Source: Saccharothrix violaceirubra
GTDB lineage: Bacteria > Actinomycetota > Actinomycetes > Mycobacteriales > Pseudonocardiaceae
DNA: 64,000 nucleotides
Reading direction: 5' to 3'
Assembly: GCF_014203755.1 (NCBI RefSeq)
Contig: NZ_JACHJS010000001.1
Span: 1,798,001-1,862,000, forward strand
Within the stretch, counting starts at the first letter, position 1. Each line of letters opens with the position of its first letter. The notes beneath the pieces were generated by a model that was not told where the DNA came from, made no database searches, and saw only the letters and a program-made list of their open reading frames with translations. The translations under genes were made by a program, and so were the position numbers. Shown piece by piece: positions 43,144 to 50,398 of this stretch.

Positions 43144-43980
43144 GTGTCCGAAACCTATGCACTGGGTGGAGACCTGACCGTCGGCCGGCTCGGCTACGGG
43201 GCCATGCGGATCACCGGTCCCGGCATCTGGGGCTACCCGGACGACCCGGAGAACGCGATCGCCGTCCTGCGGCGTGCGGTCGAACTCGGCGTCACGTTCA
43301 TCGACACCGCCGACTCGTACGGCCCGCACGTCAGCGAGGACCTGATCCGCCGCGCGCTGCACCCGTACGCCGACGACCTGGTGATCGCCACCAAGGCCGG
43401 TCTGGTGCGTCCCAGCCGGACGGACTGGGTGCCGTTGGGCCGTCCCGAATACCTGCGGCACGCCTTGGAGCAGAGCCTGGTCCGGCTCGGGGTCGAGCGG
43501 ATCGACCTGTTCCAGTTGCACCGCATCGACCCGTCGGTGCCGTTGGCCGACCAGATCGGCGAGTTGAAGAAGTTCGTGGACGAGGGCAAGGTCCGCCACG
43601 TCGGACTGTCCGAAGTGGACGTCGACGAGCTGGCCGCCGCGCGGGAGATCACCGAGATCGCGAGCGTGCAGAACCTGTACAACCTCGCCGACCGCAAGCA
43701 CGAGAAGGTGCTCGACTACACGATCGAGCACGAGATCGCGTTCATCCCGTGGTACCCGGTCGCGACCGGCGACCTGGCCCGGCCCGGCGGCGTGCTCGAC
43801 CAGGCGAGCCGCGACCACGGCGCCACTCCGGCGCAGCTCGCCCTGGCCTGGCTGCTGCGGCGGGCGCCCAACATCCTGCCGATCCCGGGCACGTCCTCGC
43901 TCGCGCACCTGGCGGAGAACGTCGCCGCCGCGAAGATCGAGCTGACCGACGAGGAGTTCGCTCAGCTCTCCGGGCTGTAG
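43144..43980 (+). CDS. Aldo/keto reductase
   Basis: A 278-residue TIM-barrel oxidoreductase. The catalytic tetrad is visible: Asp and Tyr in FIDTADSYGPH, Lys in IATKAGL, His in LFQLHRIDPS. NADPH-binding residues lie near IPGTSSLAHLAENVAAA at the C-terminus. I chose GTG 43144; the frame extends upstream without family similarity. The substrate is unknown. It overlaps the convergent MOSC gene by 19 bases. Confidence 0.9.
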   Translation: MSETYALGGDLTVGRLGYGAMRITGPGIWGYPDDPENAIAVLRRAVELGVTFIDTADSYGPHVSEDLIRRALHPYADDLVIATKAGLVRPSRTDWVPLGRPEYLRHALEQSLVRLGVERIDLFQLHRIDPSVPLADQIGELKKFVDEGKVRHVGLSEVDVDELAAAREITEIASVQNLYNLADRKHEKVLDYTIEHEIAFIPWYPVATGDLARPGGVLDQASRDHGATPAQLALAWLLRRAPNILPIPGTSSLAHLAENVAAAKIELTDEEFAQLSGL

Positions 43981-44624
43981 GTCGCGCGGCGCTCCACCCG
44001 TTCCCGCACGCGGGCGGGCAGGTCGTCGCCGGCCGCGAGCAGGCGGGGCAGCAGGTCGGGTTCCAGCGTGACCGCGCGGAACGCCAACCCGATCGTCACG
44101 TCGTGGTCCGGCCGGTGCTCGACCTCGATCGCGTCGCCCGTCCCGAGTTCGCCCGGCTCGGCCACGGCGAAGTAGGCGCCGGGCACCGCGCGGGCGATGA
44201 ACCGCTTCGCCCAGCCGGGCTCGTCCATGACCAGGGCGAACGTCCGGCACGGCACGCGCGGCCCGGCGACCCGCAACACCGCCGAACCGATGCGCCACCG
44301 CTCGCCGATCCGGGCTTCCGTGAGCGACACCCCGAGCGTGGTCAGGTTCTCGCCGAACAGGCCCGCCGGCAGGTCGCGGCCGAGTTCGGCGGCCCAGTCG
44401 TCCAGGTCCTCACGGGCGTAGGCGTAGACGGCCTTGTCGTCACCGCCGTGCACCCGCAGGTCGGCCACGTGGTCGCCGACGATCCCGCTGCCACCCGTGC
44501 CCGACGGGCCGGGCGCGCGCACCGCGACCCGACCCTCGACCGGGCGCTTGTGGATGCCGGTCGAGCCGAAGACGACGGGGAACTCGACGCGTTCGGCCAC
44601 GTTCAACGACAGGACGGATGCCAT
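43962..44624 (-). CDS. MOSC-domain protein (YiiM-like)
   Basis: A 220-residue protein with the MOSC pattern: VFGSTGIHKRPVEGRVAV, VGDHVADLRVHGGDDKAVYAYAREDLDDW, PAGLFGENLTTLGVSL, and GPRVPCRTFALVM containing the conserved Cys thought to bind sulfur or molybdenum cofactor. It probably acts on N-hydroxylated compounds or delivers sulfur to cofactors (family knowledge). Its 3' end lies inside the AKR coding region. Confidence 0.9.
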   Translation of the reverse strand: MASVLSLNVAERVEFPVVFGSTGIHKRPVEGRVAVRAPGPSGTGGSGIVGDHVADLRVHGGDDKAVYAYAREDLDDWAAELGRDLPAGLFGENLTTLGVSLTEARIGERWRIGSAVLRVAGPRVPCRTFALVMDEPGWAKRFIARAVPGAYFAVAEPGELGTGDAIEVEHRPDHDVTIGLAFRAVTLEPDLLPRLLAAGDDLPARVRERVERRATYSPES

Positions 44625-44705
44625 GACGTCACGCTAACCCAGGGTTCTTGTCACGCGACGCGATCGGATACGAGAGGATGACCACGTTCACGCCACGGGG
44701 GAGTC

Positions 44706-45428
44706 ATGTACCGGATCGCGTTCGCCTTGGTCCTCGTTCTCGGGTCGCTGGTCGGCTGTACGGCCCGCACACCGCTGCCCGCACCGACCCCGGGCGAGGT
44801 GTTCGAGGACGCGCCGCCGTTGGTCGTGTCGCTGTCGGAGCGGGCGCAGGCCCAGTCGTCGGTCCGGTTCACGACCGAGACCACGATGTCCGGCCGCACG
44901 GTCCGGCTGGAGGGCGGCCTGTTGCGCGCCCGTGAAGGGCGGCTCGTCGCGTTGCGCGAGGACTCGGTGATCGACGTGGTGTCCCTGGCGGACAAGGGTT
45001 TCGCGCGCACTTCGGGTGCGGCGTGGACCCGGCACGCCACCGACGACCGGGTGCCCGGCCGTACCGGGATGGCGTTCGCCGACGTGGCCGACACGGTCGA
45101 CCCGGTCGCGGTGGTGGAGTCGCTGGGCGGCTCGCTGCTCGTGGCGTCCGAGGCGGACACCGTGAACGGCGTCGCGACCCACCGCTACACGGTGCTCGTC
45201 GACCTGCGGCAGCAGGCCGGGAACGTGACCGACCCGGAGGCCCGGGCCCGGCTGAACGCGGCGTACGCGTCCGGCTTCACCGCGTCGGCGACGGTGTGGG
45301 TGGGTCCGGGCGACCTGCCGGTGAAGGTGGAACAGGTGCTGAAGACGTTGGAGGACAAGGACTTCCGGCGCACCGTCCACACCTTCACCGACTGGAACGC
45401 CGACATCCGGGTCGTCGCGCCGGTCTAG
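44706..45428 (+). CDS. LppX/LprG-type lipoprotein
   Basis: A 240-residue lipoprotein with lipobox SLVGC (Cys18). The mature part resembles the LppX/LprAFG family: SSVRFTTETTMSGRTVRLEGGLLR near the start, VESLGGSLLVASEADTVNGVATHRYTVLVDL, and VWVGPGDLPVKVEQVLK. Such proteins bind lipids in their hydrophobic pocket in mycobacteria. Its stop shares CTAG with the convergent cyclophilin gene. Confidence 0.8.
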   Translation: MYRIAFALVLVLGSLVGCTARTPLPAPTPGEVFEDAPPLVVSLSERAQAQSSVRFTTETTMSGRTVRLEGGLLRAREGRLVALREDSVIDVVSLADKGFARTSGAAWTRHATDDRVPGRTGMAFADVADTVDPVAVVESLGGSLLVASEADTVNGVATHRYTVLVDLRQQAGNVTDPEARARLNAAYASGFTASATVWVGPGDLPVKVEQVLKTLEDKDFRRTVHTFTDWNADIRVVAPV

Positions 45429-46135
45429 CAGTCGCGCTTGGCCTTGCGGATGTCGACCTGCTTGGCGGGTGCGCCGTCGACCGGTGCCGGGTTCTCCGGC
45501 GTCGGCTTGATCCCGGCCGCGGCGATCTTGTCGAGCGTGCGCAGCCCGGACTCGCCGATCGTGCCGAAGACGGTGTAGTTGGGCCGCAGCGTCGAGTCCG
45601 CCGTCACCAGGAAGAACTGGCTGCCGTTGGTGTCCGGCCCCGCGTTGGCCATGGCCAGCGTGCCGCGCGGGTAGATCCGCCGCTCACCGGTCGGGTCGTT
45701 GGGCGCGGGCGGCAGGTTCTTGGGCAGCTCGTCCTTGTACTTGTAGCCCGGACCGCCTTCACCCGTGCCGGACGGGTCACCGCACTGGAGGACCTTGAGC
45801 GTGGCGTACGCGGTGATCCGGTGGCAGAACGTCCGGTCGTAGAACTTCCGGTCGAGCAGGTGCAGGAAGCTTTGGACGGTGCACGGCGCCTGTGCACGGT
45901 CGAGCTTCAACGGGATCGGCCCGTGGTTGGTCTGCAGGACCACCTCGACCTTGCCCCGGTCCGGCGTGTGCCGCGGGTCCCGCGGCAGCCCCACCGGACG
46001 GGCGGGCGGCTCGTCGGGGGTTTTCGTGTACGCACAGGGACCGCGCGTGACATCGGGTTCCCCGACGGCCTGAGCCTGCGCCGTGCCCACGAGCAACGTC
46101 CCGGCCACGAAGGACAACGCCAGTAAGATTTTCAT
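45425..46135 (-). CDS. Secreted cyclophilin-type peptidyl-prolyl isomerase
   Basis: A 236-residue protein with signal peptide (LLALSFVAGTLLVGTAQAQA). The cyclophilin domain (about 60-230) has YDRTFCHRI with the catalytic Arg, GGPGYKYKDELP, and NGSQFFLVTADSTLRPNYTVFG. Four Cys suggest disulfides in the extracytoplasmic space. It catalyses prolyl isomerisation in folding of exported proteins. Confidence 0.92.
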   Translation of the reverse strand: MKILLALSFVAGTLLVGTAQAQAVGEPDVTRGPCAYTKTPDEPPARPVGLPRDPRHTPDRGKVEVVLQTNHGPIPLKLDRAQAPCTVQSFLHLLDRKFYDRTFCHRITAYATLKVLQCGDPSGTGEGGPGYKYKDELPKNLPPAPNDPTGERRIYPRGTLAMANAGPDTNGSQFFLVTADSTLRPNYTVFGTIGESGLRTLDKIAAAGIKPTPENPAPVDGAPAKQVDIRKAKRDC

Positions 46136-46158
46136 GCGTGGAGTCCTAGTGGACGCCG

Positions 46159-46698
46159 TCAGCCCCGGTTAGAGCCGGTCGTCGGGTTGACTTTCCGTTC
46201 GTAGAGGCTGATGGGCCAGCGTGCGCGGGGCGGGTCGGCCACGTGCCGGAAGCCCGCCGCCTCGTAGTACCGGCGCAGACCGGGGTTGCCGCTCGCCGTG
46301 GCCAGGCGCACGGCGTGCCGCCCGTGCTCGACGGCTTTGCCCGAGACCCAGTCGAGCAGGGTCGCGCCCAGACCACGCGCGCTTCGGGACACCGTCAGCC
46401 GGGAGACGTAGTAGGCCGGTTCGGGATCGTCGCCCCAGAACTCGTCCTCGTCGGCGACCACGAGCGTGGCGACGGGCGGGTCACCCACCAGAAGCGCCTG
46501 CCCCGCCTCGATCCTGACCCGGACCGACTCCGCGGCGAACCGCGCCGGCCACTGCTCGATGCCCAGCCCGATGATCCAGGCGGCGGCTTCGGACAGGAGG
46601 TCGAGGATCACCTCCTCCTCGCCGGGCACGGCCGTCCGGATGAGGACGTCGCCGACCAACTTCTCGGGGCGGGTGAGGACGGCCATGGGCCCGATCAT
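46159..46698 (-). CDS. GNAT-family N-acetyltransferase
   Basis: A 179-residue protein (start ATG 46698, or ATG 46686). The GNAT fold is visible: DVLIRTAVPGEEEVILDLLSEAA, YYVSRLTVSRSARGLGATLLDWV (acetyl-CoA-binding R-x-x-G-x-G/A), and AVRLATASGNPGLRRYYEAAGFRHV. The substrate is unknown. The frame is open far upstream opposite the LAL gene but without similarity. Confidence 0.88.
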   Translation of the reverse strand: MIGPMAVLTRPEKLVGDVLIRTAVPGEEEVILDLLSEAAAWIIGLGIEQWPARFAAESVRVRIEAGQALLVGDPPVATLVVADEDEFWGDDPEPAYYVSRLTVSRSARGLGATLLDWVSGKAVEHGRHAVRLATASGNPGLRRYYEAAGFRHVADPPRARWPISLYERKVNPTTGSNRG

Positions 46699-46835
46699 GC
46701 CCCTCGAACCCCTATCCGGGCATGTGCTTGAGCGCGGCGGATCAGTCACCCAGGTCCGCGACCGCACCCGACAGGGCACGACAAGCAAGGCAAGATCCGA
46801 GCACCCACACAACGCACACCCCACGATCCCCACCG

Positions 46836-46976
46836 CGCCGCCGAACGCACGACTCGCAGTGCCTGAACGCACAACTCGCGGTGCCTGAGTGCACAACTCG
46901 CGGTGTCTGAGTGCATAACTCGCGCGTTCGCGGGCGCGACGGTACCCGGAAGGAGGTGTCTGGGTGGAGGACTCGC
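46836..46976 (-). repeat. 22-bp repeat array R3 (- orientation)
   Basis: Units lie at 46836-46857 (diverged), 46858-46879 (AGTGCCTGAACGCACAACTCGC), 46880-46901 (GGTGCCTGAGTGCACAACTCGC) and 46902-46923 (GGTGTCTGAGTGCATAACTCGC). After a 31-base gap a variant unit sits at 46955-46976 (GGTGTCTGGGTGGAGGACTCGC). The array lies between the GNAT and LAL genes, both leftward. Confidence 0.88.
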
Positions 46977-46994
46977 GAGGTGGAAGCCCCGGGC

Positions 46995-49901
46995 TCAGGG
47001 GGTGAGGGAGGCGGCCAGCGTGCTCAACGACTCGCGATCGGGTTGGGCGGTCTTCGTGATCAGGCTGGCGACGTGCTTCTCCACGGTCCGCGGCGAGATG
47101 TGCAACCGTGACGCGATGGCCTTGTTCCCCAGCCGTCCCGCCAACAACCGGAACACCTCGAACTCGCGGACGGTCACGCCCAGGGTGCGCAGCGAGGACG
47201 GGACCAGTTCGGAGCCGGTCCGGCGTTGGGGGACCGACGCGCCGGCCTGGCGCAGCAACGCCCGGCAGGCCGCCGCCGCGGCCGGCCCACCGTTGGCGTG
47301 GAAGTGCTCCTCGGCCGCCCGCAGCCACACCACCGGCTCGCCCCACCCGTCCGCGACCGCCGCCTCGGACACCAGGCGCAACGCCAACGCCCGCGCCACC
47401 GGGTAGATCGCGCCCGCGTCCACCGCCGCCGCGACCGCCGCCTCGGCCTCGTCGAACCGCCCTTCCCGACCCAGCAGCACCGCGTGCGCCGCCCGTTCGA
47501 ACACGCGGTTCCACCGCATCCCGGCCGCCGCCGACGCGGTGATCTCCACGAACCGCGCCCGGTCCATCCGCCGACCCAACACGTCCAGCAGCAACCGCAA
47601 CCCGTGCGTGCCCGACAGGTGGAACGTGGTCGGCGTCTGCGCCTCGTACTCCATGGCCCGCGCGAGGTCGGCCTCGGCCAGCGGCCGGTCCTCCTCCAGC
47701 AGGGCGCAGAACGCCCGCGCCAACCCGTGGCACAACGGCCGCTCCTGCGACCCGACGCCGCCCAGGTCGTCGAACGCCGCGATCGCCGCGTCCATGTCGG
47801 ACCGCCGACCCTGGTGCGCGGCGGAGGACGCCCGCGCCATCAACACGTAGAGCTGCATCGACTTGAGCCGCAAACGTTTGACACCGGTCGCGCAGCGGTC
47901 CAGCCGCGGCGCCGCCTCCGGGAAGTCGCCGCGCAGCACGGAATCCAGCCCGAGGATCGCGTCCACGTTGTACGCCACGGCGATCGCCCCGACCCGCAAC
48001 GCCTCCTCGCGGGCCTCGGCCAGCTCGTCGGACGACCCCTCGGCCAGCCACACCAGCCCGGCGTGCCGCACCACGGCGTGCGCCCGCTGGATCGGCAACC
48101 CGTTCTCCTCGGCCAGGACCCGCGCCCGCGTGAAGTGCCCGACCGCCTCGGCCAGGTCGCGGTCACGCGCCAGCACGCCCAGCAACTGCCACGCCTCGCA
48201 CCCCACGGCCGGCAGCGGCACGCGGGTCGCCGCCTCCACCGCGCGCCGGGCCAACTCCTCGGCACGGGCGATCCGGTCGGGCCGCCGGGCGTTCAACGTC
48301 AGGAACGCCGCCACCGCGTCGATCCGCGCCGTGTGCTCGTCGTCCGCGTCCGGCCCCAGCAACGCCCGCGCCGCCTCGACCTGCGCCGCGCCGTCGTCCC
48401 ACCACCCGGCCAGGTGCGCGACCTGCGCCAACTTCGTGCGCAGCTCGGCCTGCCGCACGCGGGACAGTCCGGCCGCGCCGAGTTCGGCGATCGTGTCGGC
48501 CAACGCGAACGCCCGGTCGAACCGGCCCGCCTCGCCCAGCGCGGGCAGCAGGCAGTCCAGCACGTCGGCGCGGATGTGCACGTCCACACCGCTTTCCAGC
48601 AGCCGGTGTGCCCGGTCCAGCAGCCGCACCGCCGACCCGGCCGCGCCGTCCGCGAGCGCCCGCCGCCCGGCGACCGACAGCAGCGTGCCCGCGCGTTCGG
48701 TCTGGCCCGCGTCCAACCGCAGCGACGCGACGAGCGCGCACCACTCGCCGGGCAGGTCCGGGTACAGCGCCTCGACCGCGTCGGCCGTGCGCCGGGAGAT
48801 GTCGGCGCGGTCGGCGGGGAAGAGCTGGGCCAGTAAGGCCTCGGCCGTCAGCGGGTGGCGGAACGCGTACCAGTCGGGCACCGGCTCGTCCGGCGTGACG
48901 AGCTGCGCGGCCACGCCCGCGTGCAGGTGGTTGAGCAGGCTCCGGTCGTCCATCCCGGTCACCCGACGCAACACCGGCAGCGGGAACCGGTGGCCCAGCA
49001 CGGCCGCCACCGACAGCAGTTCGCGCCCCTGCGGGCCCAGGCGGTCGGTCCGGTGCGCGATCGAGCGCACCAACGCCGTGGGCACGTCCAGGCGCAGCTC
49101 GCCCAGCACCTGCCAGCCGTGGCCGCCGCGCACCAGCAGGCCGCCGTTCACCATGCCGTGCAACAGTTCCTCGACGACGAACGGGTTGCCCGCGCTGTCG
49201 GACCACAGCCGTTCGGCGACCGCGTCGGGCACCTCGGGGTCGGGGATCTCCAGACAGGACGCGGCCATGCACCGCACCTGCCGCTCGGTGAGCCTGGTCA
49301 GGTCGAGCAGCGTGCCCGCACCCCGTTGCGCGGCAAGGCGGACCGTGTCGAGCGCGGCACCCGGTTCGGCCCGCGTGGTCACGACCACGGCCGTCGGCAC
49401 GTCCTCCAGGTTGTCCACCAGGTAGTCGATCACGGCGAGCGTCTCGGCGTCCGCGTCGTGCAGGTCCTCCAGCACGAGCAGCGCGGGCCGGTCCCGGCCG
49501 ACCAGCGCGAGCAGCCGCAGCACCGCCTCGGCCAGCACGACCACCGAGTGGCCGCCGGAGGCGTCCGTGCTCCACTCCGGAACGAGTCTGCCCAGGACCG
49601 TGCGGTAAGGGCCCAGCCCGTCGACGTCGGGACGTCCGCCGCGCAGCAACGACATCAACGCCTCGGCCAGCGGCCGGAAGGGGATCATCGGACCGATCGT
49701 GCTGCTGCGTCCGCGCAGGACCCGCAACCCCTGGTCGAACGCGAGCCCGGCGGCGACCCGTGCCAGCCGCGTCTTGCCGATCCCGGCCTCGCCCACGAGG
49801 AAGACCGCGCGTCCCCGCCCGGCACCGGCGTCGGCCAGTGCCCGCTCCAGGGTGTGGAGTTCGGCGTCGCGGCCGACCACGACCGGCGCGCGGGTCTGCA
49901 T
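46995..49901 (-). CDS. LAL-type (large ATP-binding LuxR) transcriptional regulator
   Basis: A 968-residue regulator. An N-terminal AAA/NTPase region (about 8-330) has VVGRDAELHTLERAL, Walker A GEAGIGKTRL and Walker B LLVLEDLHDAD. A long TPR-like helical region (about 400-880) follows, and then a C-terminal LuxR HTH (GVTVREFEVFRLLAGRLGNKAIASRLHISPRTVEKHVASLI). LAL proteins often activate secondary metabolite genes. It lies directly downstream (280 bases) of the LanM operon on the same strand and could be its regulator. Confidence 0.92.
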   Translation of the reverse strand: MQTRAPVVVGRDAELHTLERALADAGAGRGRAVFLVGEAGIGKTRLARVAAGLAFDQGLRVLRGRSSTIGPMIPFRPLAEALMSLLRGGRPDVDGLGPYRTVLGRLVPEWSTDASGGHSVVVLAEAVLRLLALVGRDRPALLVLEDLHDADAETLAVIDYLVDNLEDVPTAVVVTTRAEPGAALDTVRLAAQRGAGTLLDLTRLTERQVRCMAASCLEIPDPEVPDAVAERLWSDSAGNPFVVEELLHGMVNGGLLVRGGHGWQVLGELRLDVPTALVRSIAHRTDRLGPQGRELLSVAAVLGHRFPLPVLRRVTGMDDRSLLNHLHAGVAAQLVTPDEPVPDWYAFRHPLTAEALLAQLFPADRADISRRTADAVEALYPDLPGEWCALVASLRLDAGQTERAGTLLSVAGRRALADGAAGSAVRLLDRAHRLLESGVDVHIRADVLDCLLPALGEAGRFDRAFALADTIAELGAAGLSRVRQAELRTKLAQVAHLAGWWDDGAAQVEAARALLGPDADDEHTARIDAVAAFLTLNARRPDRIARAEELARRAVEAATRVPLPAVGCEAWQLLGVLARDRDLAEAVGHFTRARVLAEENGLPIQRAHAVVRHAGLVWLAEGSSDELAEAREEALRVGAIAVAYNVDAILGLDSVLRGDFPEAAPRLDRCATGVKRLRLKSMQLYVLMARASSAAHQGRRSDMDAAIAAFDDLGGVGSQERPLCHGLARAFCALLEEDRPLAEADLARAMEYEAQTPTTFHLSGTHGLRLLLDVLGRRMDRARFVEITASAAAGMRWNRVFERAAHAVLLGREGRFDEAEAAVAAAVDAGAIYPVARALALRLVSEAAVADGWGEPVVWLRAAEEHFHANGGPAAAAACRALLRQAGASVPQRRTGSELVPSSLRTLGVTVREFEVFRLLAGRLGNKAIASRLHISPRTVEKHVASLITKTAQPDRESLSTLAASLTP

Positions 49902-49951
49902 GGACCGACTTTAGTCAGCGCGCACGGACGTGTGCCAAACCGAGTGACGAC

Positions 49952-49995
49952 GCGGTGTACTGCCCGCCCCCCAGTGTGCGCGGGCAGTACACCGC
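49952..49995. terminator. Strong hairpin between the LanM operon and the LAL gene
   Basis: GCGGTGTACTGCCCGC (49952-49967) and GCGGGCAGTACACCGC (49980-49995) are exact reverse complements with a 12-nt loop. It lies 187 bases after the 71-residue gene stop and 50 bases before the LAL start on the leftward strand. It may terminate the LanM operon or be a leader structure or operator of the LAL gene. Nothing else is recognisable between 49902 and 50182. Confidence 0.6.
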
Positions 49996-50182
49996 CGTGT
50001 GCGCCGCGTCGTCGAGTCGGGCCGGGACAGGGCCGGCCCCGAGGGGACTCGCGACACCGGGCACCCACCGGCCGCCCGGTCACGCGCCTGACGCGTGACC
50101 GGATCGACCGGTCGCCTGGCGGCCCACCCGACCGAGGCGCTGGTCGAGAGGGTCGGGAAACCACGCCGGGATCGGCGTGCGG

Positions 50183-50398
50183 TCAGCCCAGCAGCAGGGT
50201 CGGCGCGCTCACCGACGTGCTCTCGACGACGCCGGCGGCCACCACCGCGTAGGCGCCGACGGCCAGGGTCAGGCCGGCCAGGGCACGGGCGCGGGCACCG
50301 GTCCTCGACCGGCCCGACACGCTCATCTCCCCGGCCGGGTGCTCACCGTCGCGGTCCTCGCTCCAGATCGCGGGCTCGTCGTGGGCGGCGTTGCTCAT
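50183..50398 (-). CDS. 71-residue protein coupled to LanM, without cysteine
   Basis: An acidic N-terminal half (MSNAAHDEPAIWSEDRDGEH and on to about residue 30), a basic RSRTGARARA stretch, a hydrophobic segment (ALAGLTLAVGAYAVVAAGVV) and the Ser/Thr-containing end ESTSVSAPTLLLG. It overlaps the LanM stop by four bases. Its place and size suggest a precursor peptide, but it has no Cys, so no lanthionine could form. It could instead be a small membrane protein or an atypical precursor that is only dehydrated. I see no other candidate precursor close by. Confidence 0.6.
   Translation of the reverse strand: MSNAAHDEPAIWSEDRDGEHPAGEMSVSGRSRTGARARALAGLTLAVGAYAVVAAGVVESTSVSAPTLLLG

Noticed and set aside
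49685..50164. Possible Cys-containing lanthipeptide precursor near LanM
   Set aside because: The only Cys-containing frames here are Arg/Pro-rich artefacts overlapping the LAL gene, with no leader-core organisation.
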